A stretch of 5,973 nt of DNA, taken from positions 1-5,973 of the forward strand of contig JALHTP010000080.1 in assembly GCA_022865725.1 (NCBI GenBank). Direction: 5' to 3'. A program made the translations under genes and the position numbers. The DNA comes from Methyloceanibacter sp. GTDB lineage: Bacteria > Pseudomonadota > Alphaproteobacteria > Rhizobiales > Methyloligellaceae. Positions 1 to 4,890 of this stretch are shown in pieces (the stretch's first letter is position 1; each line of letters opens with the position of its first letter). Under the pieces are notes generated by a model. It saw nothing but the letters and a program-made list of their open reading frames with translations, did no database searches and was not told the origin of the DNA.

Positions 1-173
1 ATTCGCTGGTGGCAGCCATCAGGGCCGGGCTCGCGGACAAGAAGATCGTGCGGACTGGCTCGCCGACCGAATTGCAGCTCCATCCCAATCACCGGTGGAT
101 CGAGGAATATTTCTGCGGTGAGCGGGCTCGAGCGGCGCATCCGGCCGACCAGCCGCGACGACTTTTGGTCTGA
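1..173 (+). CDS. Mla-type lipid ABC transporter ATP-binding protein, C-terminal end (partial)
   Basis: Only the last 56 codons are present, read from base 3 to a TGA at 171-173. The readable end includes an amphipathic stretch with AAIRAGLADKKIVRTGSP and then LHPNHRWIEEYFCGERAR. A tail of the HPW(I/V)xEYFxGxRGRAA style is typical of MlaF-like ATPases that energise MCE lipid transporters. None of the Walker A, Walker B or signature motifs lies in the window, so the ATPase call rests on this tail and on the next two genes, an MCE protein and an auxiliary lipoprotein, which normally follow the ATPase. The stop codon is 12 nt before the next start, and the next gene's ribosome-binding site overlaps it, which points to co-transcription and perhaps translational coupling. 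The protein would act on the cytoplasmic face of the inner membrane. Confidence 0.8.
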   Translation, partial: SLVAAIRAGLADKKIVRTGSPTELQLHPNHRWIEEYFCGERARAAHPADQPRRLLV

Positions 174-185
174 GGAACTTGCCCG

Positions 186-1022
186 ATGGAAACCAAAGCC
201 AACTATCTGATGATCGGCGGGTTCGTGCTCGGCGTCGTCGCGCTCGCCTTCATGTTTGTCTTCTGGATGACCAACCTCGCCGGTGGCGGCAAGCGCTATT
301 ACATCCTGTTCGACGGCTCGGTGGCGGGGCTCACCTCCGGCTCGAGCGTCGGCTTCAACGGCATCAAAGTGGGCGAGGTGCAGTCGCTTCAGCTTGATCC
401 CACCGACGCGCGGAAGGTGCAGGTACTGATCAGCGTCCACCCCGACACGCCAGTGCGCGACAACTCGCGCGCCAACATGCAGTCACTCGGCCTGACCGGG
501 GGCACCGGGATTCAAATCAGCGCGGGCACGCCTGATTCGCCTTTCCTGGTCGCTACCCAGGAAAACCCCATTCCCGTGATCCAGGCCGACCGTGGGGGCG
601 GTCAAGGTCTGTTTGATGCTGCCCCCGCCGTAATGAACAATGCCAATGCCCTGTTGCTAAGGTTGAACGATCTCGTGGCGGAGAATCAAGATTCGATCCA
701 CAAGACGCTTACCAATATCGAGAGCGTCACCACCATGTTGGAGCAGCGCAAAGAAGAAATTTCCCAGACCATCACCGATGTCCATGTTGCTGCCCAGTCT
801 TTCAAGGATTTGTCCGGAAAGCTTGAAGTATCTCTAGGGGATAATCTAGATACGTTGACGCGCACCGCTAAGGACAGTCTCCAAGAATTCGGGAATTTCA
901 TGCGCGAAGGCCGTCGCACGGCGGTCACATTCAACCGCGTTCTGGAGAAGATCGAAGCCAATCCCAAAAGTTTTTTGCTTGGTGGAAGCCAAGTCCCGGA
1001 ATACAATCCCAGAGGAAATTGA
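186..1022 (+). CDS. MCE-family (MlaD-like) lipid transport periplasmic protein
   Basis: This 278-residue protein should be the membrane-anchored, periplasm-facing lipid-binding subunit of an Mla-type ABC transporter. It starts METKANYLMIGGF and has one N-terminal transmembrane helix at about residues 8-28. A single MCE domain follows at about 37-115, with the family pattern of a beta strand, GLTSGSSVGFNGIKVGEV, and later SLGLTGGTGIQIS. Residues 150-255 look helical and carry many charged or Gln residues, as expected of the C-terminal helices through which MCE subunits oligomerise around a lipid channel. The ATG at 186 is preceded by GAGGA at 172-176, with a spacing of 9 nt. A nearby ATG at 179 lies in another frame and gives an arginine-rich shadow. 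Length and order (ATPase, MCE protein, lipoprotein) fit alphaproteobacterial Mla-like operons. The first half is about 64% GC and the second about 50%, by hand count. The name mlaD is not given because several paralogous MCE systems exist. Confidence 0.93.
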   Translation: METKANYLMIGGFVLGVVALAFMFVFWMTNLAGGGKRYYILFDGSVAGLTSGSSVGFNGIKVGEVQSLQLDPTDARKVQVLISVHPDTPVRDNSRANMQSLGLTGGTGIQISAGTPDSPFLVATQENPIPVIQADRGGGQGLFDAAPAVMNNANALLLRLNDLVAENQDSIHKTLTNIESVTTMLEQRKEEISQTITDVHVAAQSFKDLSGKLEVSLGDNLDTLTRTAKDSLQEFGNFMREGRRTAVTFNRVLEKIEANPKSFLLGGSQVPEYNPRGN

Positions 1023-1052
1023 CACACCCCGAAGGCGCTTAATGAGGGTGTG
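1023..1052. repeat. Inverted repeat (possible stem-loop) between the MCE and lipoprotein genes
   Basis: CACACCC at 1023-1029 is perfectly complementary to GGGTGTG at 1046-1052, with a 16-nt loop. It begins directly after the TGA of the MCE gene and ends 12 nt before the AGGGGG ribosome-binding site of the lipoprotein gene. No T-run follows, so it is not a typical intrinsic terminator. It could be an mRNA processing or stability hairpin that adjusts lipoprotein output within the operon, but this is inference from position only. Confidence 0.4.
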
Positions 1053-1079
1053 CAATAACAGAACAGGGGGCGATCGGTC

Positions 1080-1682
1080 GTGTTTCGGTCGGCACCAGCT
1101 ATAGCCACTGGCTTAATTTGCCTTGGGCTCGCCGGTTGCGCATTGGCGCTCGGCGGCAACGCTGCTCCTACGACCTACGACTTGGTCGCATCGCGCTCCT
1201 TCGCACCGACCCATAAGGGGGCCGGGTGGCAGCTCGTTGTCGCTGAGCCCACATCCGTGCATGCCCTCGACACGGATCGCATCATGGTGCGTCCGCGCGC
1301 CGATCAGATCTCCTATTACAAGGGCGTGGCCTGGAGCGATCGGCTGCCGCATCTGTATCAGGTGCGCATGATCGAGACCTTGCAGAACTCTGGCGCAGTG
1401 AAAGCGGTGTTTAGCAGCAATGACCGGGCCGATGGCGACTACACTCTCGCCACCGAGGTTCGAGCCTTTCAGATCGATACCACCAGCGGGCGTCCCGCTG
1501 CCGATGTCGATGTTTTCGCCAAGCTGATCAACAACGACACCTCCAAGGTCGTCGCCTCGAAGGGATTTAGCGCCAGGGTGGCGTCGGCGAGCGATGATCC
1601 TGCCGCTGGCGTTGCCGCGCTGAACCAGGCGCTGACCGAGGTCCTGCAAGACACCTCGACCTGGGTGTCCGCGCACCATTAG
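1080..1682 (+). CDS. ABC-type transport auxiliary lipoprotein (MCE-system outer-membrane partner)
   Basis: This 200-residue predicted lipoprotein has a signal peptide FRSAPAIATGLICLGLAGC with lipobox L17-A18-G19-C20, so Cys20 should be lipidated after cleavage by signal peptidase II. The body has the pattern of the ABC transport auxiliary family (PqiC-like): TYDLVA near the mature N-terminus, QLVVAEPTSVHALDTDRIMV, then YYKGVAWSDRLPHLYQVRMIETLQNS, a strand with YTLATEVRAFQID, and a C-terminal helix with AALNQALTEVLQ. Such proteins accompany MCE transporters and are thought to link the lipid path to the outer membrane. The start is a GTG. AGGGGG at 1065-1070 lies 9 nt upstream, and starting there gives a well-formed lipoprotein signal; I see no better in-frame start upstream. 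It follows the MCE gene by 57 nt and probably ends the operon. Weak point: this family is poorly conserved in sequence, so the call leans on context as well. Confidence 0.88.
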   Translation: MFRSAPAIATGLICLGLAGCALALGGNAAPTTYDLVASRSFAPTHKGAGWQLVVAEPTSVHALDTDRIMVRPRADQISYYKGVAWSDRLPHLYQVRMIETLQNSGAVKAVFSSNDRADGDYTLATEVRAFQIDTTSGRPAADVDVFAKLINNDTSKVVASKGFSARVASASDDPAAGVAALNQALTEVLQDTSTWVSAHH

Positions 1683-1718
1683 TCGCGCTTTCCCTTAAAG
1701 CCTCTAAGCCTCATAATA

Positions 1719-1730
1719 CCAACGGCGTTG
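1719..1730 (+). repeat. IS630 left terminal inverted repeat
   Basis: CCAACGGCGTTG pairs with the right end at 11 of 12 positions; the mismatch is at position 5 from the tip. A further shared ATCAAA block lies just inside both ends, at 1734-1739 here, but at slightly different distances from the tips. This end is next to the transposase stop codon. It is preceded by TA at 1717-1718, the probable target duplication. Confidence 0.75.
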
Positions 1731-1734
1731 ACCA

Positions 1735-2277
1735 TCAAACGATGTGAGCCCAATTCCTCATACCGATTGACGTGATTGTTTCGGGCTGATGGATCAGCCT
1801 GTTCCAGGCATCGCAGCCGGCCGCAAGAATGTCTTCGTAGGTCTCGAAGACTCGGTTGGAGAGCCAGTTCTGGCGGATGTACTGCCAGACGTTTTCGACC
1901 GGGTTCAGCTCCGGTGAGCGCGATGGCAGCAGGATGATGGTGATGTTTTTTGGCACTCTCAGCTTGCCGGTTGTGTGCCACCCGGCCCGATCCATAAGAA
2001 GGGCCGCATGGGCGCCCTTTTCAACGGTGCGGCTGATTTCATCCAGATGCATCTGCATGGCGCGTGTGTTGGCGCATGGCATCATGACGGCCGCCCCGGT
2101 TCCCCGCGCCGGGCAGATGGCGCCGAATAGGTAGGCATTCTGATAACGCTGGTCGGCGGGCTGGCGTGGTCTGGTGCCTTTGCGGGCCCACAGGCGGGCA
2201 AGGCCGTTCTTCTGGCCGATGCGCGCCTCGTCCTGCCACCAGATCTCTATGGGTTTGGTGGCCGCAATGCCGCTCAA
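1735..2277 (-). CDS. IS630-family transposase, second frame (DDE catalytic domain)
   Basis: This is the catalytic half. All three acidic residues of the DDE superfamily endonuclease are visible, numbered from the TTG at 2277: Asp16 in IEIWWQDEARIG, Asp96 in LLMDRAGWHTT, and Glu128 in SPELNPVENVW. The rest also matches IS630 proteins, for example LFGAICPARGTGAAV, the HLDEIS segment, and the ending WLSNRVFETYEDI...SIGMRNWAH. The frame stays open upstream of 2277 to the A7 run, so it is probably made as the C-terminal part of a -1 frameshift fusion with the first frame rather than from the TTG, which has no clear ribosome-binding site. The TTG overlaps the TGA of the first frame by 4 nt, so re-initiation is a less likely alternative. 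The enzyme would cut and join the element at TA sites. Confidence 0.9.
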   Translation of the reverse strand: MSGIAATKPIEIWWQDEARIGQKNGLARLWARKGTRPRQPADQRYQNAYLFGAICPARGTGAAVMMPCANTRAMQMHLDEISRTVEKGAHAALLMDRAGWHTTGKLRVPKNITIILLPSRSPELNPVENVWQYIRQNWLSNRVFETYEDILAAGCDAWNRLIHQPETITSIGMRNWAHIV

Positions 2278-2795
2278 ATGGGCAGCAAGCGTGTTGGGGA
2301 AGTTTTTTTGAACGCCTCGATCACCCGGGCATTCTGCTTAGGGTGTTGCGGGCGGGCACTCATGTGGGAAAAGCCCAGATCGTGCAGGATCTGCGACACC
2401 CAGCGCTCGCCATATTCGACCCCGAAGCGCTCCTTGATCACCGCACGCAGGTCAACCCGGCGCCAGCGGACCACCCCGTCGGTGTGCACGTCAGGGCCGG
2501 TCTCGACGATCGTGGCAAGCTCGCGCAACTGGTCATCGCTCAGCCTGCGGGTCGGGCCGGCGGACCAGCGGTCATAAAGTCCCTCCGGGCCGTCCTTGTT
2601 AAATCGCAGGACCCAGTGGCGAAGCGTCTGCCGGTCCATGCCGCTAATCCGCGCCGCCTCCGTCCGGTTCATGCCGTCATACACCGCTGCCAGCGACAGC
2701 AGCCGCCGGCTCTGGTTGGAATTTTCGCAACGCCGCGCAAGCTTCCGCAACGTCTGGCTGCCAAAATCGGACCGTAAAGGCAAAGCTGCTGGCAT
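2274..2795 (-). CDS. IS630-family transposase, first frame (DNA-binding part)
   Basis: This 173-residue frame holds the DNA-binding half of the transposase. A first helix-turn-helix lies at about residues 32-65 (RRLLSLAAVYDGMNRTEAAR, then SGMDRQTLRHWVLRFN). A linker with GPEGLYDRWSAGPTRRLS follows, and then a winged helix at about 108-145 (WRRVDLRAVIKERFGVEYGE and RWVSQILHDLGFSHM). This is the HTH pair of IS630/Tc1-like transposases that recognises the terminal repeats. The ATG at 2795-2793 has a strong AAAGGAG (2809-2803) 7 nt upstream. In this frame translation ends soon after the A7 run at 2309-2303, at a TGA at 2276-2274. The last nine residues (TSPTRLLPI) do not look like the family. Slipping back one base on the A7 run instead continues as KKNFPNTLAAH into the catalytic frame, giving a 353-residue product. 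The unshifted product could act as a DNA-binding regulator. Confidence 0.9.
   Translation of the reverse strand: MPAALPLRSDFGSQTLRKLARRCENSNQSRRLLSLAAVYDGMNRTEAARISGMDRQTLRHWVLRFNKDGPEGLYDRWSAGPTRRLSDDQLRELATIVETGPDVHTDGVVRWRRVDLRAVIKERFGVEYGERWVSQILHDLGFSHMSARPQHPKQNARVIEAFKKTSPTRLLPI
2303..2309 (-). other. Probable programmed -1 frameshift site (A7 slippery run)
   Basis: On the - strand the first frame reads TTC AAA AAA ACT across seven adenines. Two Lys codons followed by a further A allow both tRNAs to re-pair one base back, after which reading continues AAC TTC CCC and joins the DDE frame. The joined residues (EAFKKNFP) match the usual sequence of single-frame IS630 relatives, which places the shift exactly here. 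Several IS630 members are known to use frameshifting. A simple inactivating indel would look similar, but an A7 run at the exact join favours the programmed reading. Confidence 0.75.
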
Positions 2796-2816
2796 CGGAC
2801 ATCTCCTTTGCCAACC

Positions 2817-2859
2817 TTGAATCAGACAACCGCCGATTCGGGAATCCCCTTTGATTCAA
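2817..2859. repeat. Nested GAATC/GATTC inverted repeats in the IS right subterminal region
   Basis: An 8-bp inverted repeat, TTGAATCA (2817-2824) and TGATTCAA (2852-2859), encloses a second small one, GATTC (2835-2839) and GAATC (2842-2846), with a 2-nt loop. The same 5-mer or its complement therefore occurs four times in 39 nt (2819, 2835, 2842 and 2853). The block lies between the right terminal repeat and the transposase ribosome-binding site. It could bind transposase, act as an operator for self-repression, or form a hairpin in the leader mRNA. I did not see an equivalent block at the left end. Confidence 0.5.
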
Positions 2860-2863
2860 TCCC

Positions 2864-2875
2864 CAACGCCTTTGG
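2864..2875 (-). repeat. IS630 right terminal inverted repeat
   Basis: Read on the - strand this is CCAAAGGCGTTG, the partner of the left end with one mismatch. It is followed on the + strand by TA at 2876-2877. This end is upstream of the transposase start, so it and the adjoining subterminal repeats probably overlap the transposase promoter region. Confidence 0.75.
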
Positions 2876-2909
2876 TATCAGCCGGAGGAGAGCGGCCGAA
2901 GCCTTGCGG

Positions 2910-4640
2910 CTAGTCCCCGAACAATCCTTGCATGGAGCCCGCCACCTCGTCTTTCGGGGCCTTGCGCTTCGGCGCCGGCGCGGCCTCGGTCTCCGCTTGA
3001 GGACTGTCCGCGCTCGCATCGTCGGCCGTGGCGGCGAAGGCCACGGATTTGCCAAGCACCGCCGAGGCAACCTTGCTGTCGAGCCCATAGATATCGCCGA
3101 AACTCGACACCTTGCCGTCGTCGCCGACCACCGCGGTGAAATAGGTCGTATGCACCGGGATCGGGTGGTCCAGATTGACCGGGCTGTTATTGCCCTTGGC
3201 GACGAGGTCGTCGACCTGCTTCGCCTCCCAGCCCTTGTCCTCGGCGAGCAGCACCTCGGCGAGCTTGGTCGGCCTCTCCATGCGGATGCAGTTGTGGCCG
3301 TTAGCTCGCATGGCCGGCTTGAACAGGTCGCGCTTGATCGTGTCGTGCATGTAGACGGTGTGCTTGTTCGGATAGAGGAATTTGAGCTTGCCGAGCACGT
3401 TGGTCGGCCCTGGCGGTTGGGTGAAGGCGATATTGGCCATGTTCACACTGCTCCAGCTGATGCTGCCGGGATCGACGATGCGGCCGTTATATCTCACCTG
3501 CAATCCGTGTTCGCTCAGGATCGAGCCGCCGCCACCAAACCAGCCGCCCGAACGCAGATTGGGCAGGAGGTTCTCCCTGACGATGGTCGGGGGCACCGTC
3601 CATTCCGGATTGAAAACGATGGTCTGCATGTCCGCGGAGAAGATCGGTGTGGCGTAAGCAAGCTGGCCCACGACGATCTTGTCGGAGTGGATCGTCTTGC
3701 CGTTCTTGACCACGTACAGCATGAACTCGGGAACATTGTCCTGCACATAGACGCTGCCGAGATCCTCCGGCATCCAGCGCCAGCGCTCCATGTTGATGAG
3801 CAGCCGCTGAATGTCGCGCTCGTTGCGCGGCTTCTTGGCGCCGTCCTCGCCGTCGCCGCGCGCCTTGAGGAGAGCCTGGCGCAGCCGCTCGAACTGCTCA
3901 TGCTTCGGGTGCAGCGACCGGAGATAGGCGTCGGGCGCCGGCGACGCCGCGATCTCGGCCAGGACGATCTTCGGATCCTTGAGGGTGGGCTTCTGATCGA
4001 GCAGAACACTGAGCTGTGAGGGATCGGCGCGTCCCCCGTGGGCAAAGCGCGCATATTTGAGAATGGCGAGGTCGAGCTTGATCTCGGCGACAGCCTTTGC
4101 CTCAGGCGTCGCCGGCAGATCCCCCGCAGGCGGCAGCTCGAACGCCGCGGCGGACAGGCCCCAATCATCGGCTTTGCCGATCTCGTCGATGGCGGCGTGC
4201 GCCTTGGCCGACAACCCCATGGGGGTCATCCAGAGCGGCGGTGCCTCGCGCGTCGCATAGAAGGATTGCAGCGCGGCGACGTCCTCGCGCACCCCCTGCC
4301 GGTATGCGGGGTCGGTGAGTTTAAGACGGATGCTGGCGACGACAGGGTCGACCGGCGCCGGCGTGGCGGCGGTATTTTGTGCCGAAGGATCGGCGGCAGC
4401 GGGGGCTGTCGGACTGGCTGCACTAGGTGGCGAGGGATTGGCGGCGCCGGCGGGCGGCGCGGGATTGGTTGCGGCTTGCGGCGAAGGGGTGACTGCGCTT
4501 GGGAGTGTCGCGGGCGCGCTGGTGGAGGCAGCCGGTTGCTCTACTGCCGCTACGGACTCAGCGCCGACCGCACTCGAGACCGCAGACACCAAGGCAAGAC
4601 CACCAGCAATAATGACGGCGACGAAGGATCGTCCGTGCAT
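2910..4640 (-). CDS. Secreted L,D-transpeptidase, YcbB-like (YkuD catalytic domain)
   Basis: This 576-residue periplasmic enzyme should form 3-3 peptidoglycan cross-links or attach proteins to peptidoglycan. A signal peptide (residues 1-27, cleavage after VGA) is followed by an Ala/Pro/Ser-rich linker (about 30-97). A YcbB-type scaffold domain comes next (about 100-270; LWMTPMGLSAKAHAAI, KYARFAHGGRADPSQLS), then the YkuD catalytic domain (about 295-470; INMERWRWMPEDLGSVYVQD, FNPEWTVPPTI, PNKHTVYMHDT). Catalytic Cys451 and His449 are present, with His432 in the upstream MHDT motif, but the motif is GHNC rather than the usual SHGC. The peptidoglycan-binding module usually found just before ERWRW in YcbB proteins is missing. 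The C-terminus has the family's PVHTTYFTAV...DIYGLD segment, then a low-complexity Ala/Glu/Lys tail ending in MQGLFGD. The ATG at 4640 is chosen because it begins the signal peptide and has GGGGGA (4653-4648) 7 nt upstream; the frame stays open for 130 more codons, but that extension does not look like protein. It converges on the lipid-transport operon and diverges from the hydrolase gene. Confidence 0.93.
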   Translation of the reverse strand: MHGRSFVAVIIAGGLALVSAVSSAVGAESVAAVEQPAASTSAPATLPSAVTPSPQAATNPAPPAGAANPSPPSAASPTAPAAADPSAQNTAATPAPVDPVVASIRLKLTDPAYRQGVREDVAALQSFYATREAPPLWMTPMGLSAKAHAAIDEIGKADDWGLSAAAFELPPAGDLPATPEAKAVAEIKLDLAILKYARFAHGGRADPSQLSVLLDQKPTLKDPKIVLAEIAASPAPDAYLRSLHPKHEQFERLRQALLKARGDGEDGAKKPRNERDIQRLLINMERWRWMPEDLGSVYVQDNVPEFMLYVVKNGKTIHSDKIVVGQLAYATPIFSADMQTIVFNPEWTVPPTIVRENLLPNLRSGGWFGGGGSILSEHGLQVRYNGRIVDPGSISWSSVNMANIAFTQPPGPTNVLGKLKFLYPNKHTVYMHDTIKRDLFKPAMRANGHNCIRMERPTKLAEVLLAEDKGWEAKQVDDLVAKGNNSPVNLDHPIPVHTTYFTAVVGDDGKVSSFGDIYGLDSKVASAVLGKSVAFAATADDASADSPQAETEAAPAPKRKAPKDEVAGSMQGLFGD

Positions 4641-4890
4641 CTGGCATTCCCCCGAAACTAGAGAGGTTAATCCGAGAAGGCTGCAACCGCCACTACGATC
4701 TGCAGCCGCAAAACGGCAGGTTGAACCTTTCGTGAGCCCGGCAAAGAAAAATGCAGTGCGTCCGCCAATTTCGCCGCTTTGCCAATGTCTGTCCCGCTTG
4801 CGAAAAAGCCGCGGACGCCTCTTTATGCAATCCTGTGGATAAGTCACCCCGCCGCCCCCTCCGCTGGGCCCTTGCGAGGCTGGACACGCC
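4641..4890. promoter_or_regulatory. Divergent intergenic region, 250 bp, promoters expected
   Basis: This spacer separates the divergent transpeptidase (- strand) and hydrolase (+ strand) genes and must hold the promoters for both. I see no convincing sigma-70 -35/-10 pair in either direction. Toward the hydrolase, TTGCGA (4798-4803) with an AT-rich CTTTAT about 17 nt on is the best, but weak, candidate. Toward the transpeptidase the leader contains an inverted repeat, GGCTGCA (4679-4685) and TGCAGCC (4701-4707), overlapping a smaller GCCG/CGGC hairpin (4705-4717). Either could be an operator or an mRNA hairpin. No small RNA or additional gene is apparent. Confidence 0.4.
4834..4842 (-). promoter_or_regulatory. 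Perfect DnaA-box 9-mer
   Basis: TGTGGATAA is the exact reverse complement of the consensus DnaA box TTATCCACA. It lies 48 nt upstream of the proposed hydrolase start, in the divergent spacer. I noticed no second box nearby, so this is not an origin. It might be a DnaA regulatory or titration site, or chance: by base counting, a given 9-mer on either strand is expected roughly once in 130 kb. Confidence 0.3.

Larger units (their letters stand above)
1719..2875 (-). mobile_element. IS630-family insertion sequence, complete, flanked by TA
   Basis: A transposon of about 1157 bp carries one transposase in two overlapping frames on the - strand. The ends are imperfect inverted repeats: CCAACGGCGTTG at 1719-1730 matches the complement of 2864-2875 in 11 of 12 positions. 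Both ends are bordered by TA (1717-1718 and 2876-2877), the target dinucleotide that IS630/Tc1-mariner elements duplicate. An extra A/T pair outside the TA also matches, so the exact boundary could be off by a base or two. The transposase stop lies only about 16 nt inside the left end and its ATG about 80 nt inside the right end, so the element is compact and seems intact. It sits between two convergent genes. Removing it would leave a spacer of 68 nt (1683-1718 joined to 2878-2909), and neither gene is broken. Both transposase frames are open and the catalytic residues are present, so it may be active. Confidence 0.88.

Noticed and set aside
1113..1679. A 188-codon - strand frame opposite the lipoprotein gene
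   Set aside because: It is a shadow frame; the + strand has a lipobox signal and a ribosome-binding site in operon context.
1696..1712. Tandem near-repeat TAAAGCCTC/TAAGCCTC after the lipoprotein gene
   Set aside because: Only two short imperfect units; this may be chance and has no evident role.
2880..2911. Intrinsic terminator for the transpeptidase (AGCCG...CGGCT with an inner GGC-TTCG-GCC hairpin on the - strand)
   Set aside because: The stems are only 3-5 bp, one arm overlaps the stop codon, and no T-run follows, so I do not call a terminator.
2808..4019. A 403-codon open frame on the + strand opposite the transpeptidase gene
   Set aside because: It is the antisense shadow of a high-GC gene. 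Its protein is rich in Arg, His and Val with no family pattern, while the - strand frame has a signal peptide and catalytic motifs.
4834..4842. Replication origin suggested by the DnaA box
   Set aside because: There is only one box, no clear AT-rich unwinding region, and no neighbouring dnaA, dnaN, repABC or hemE genes.
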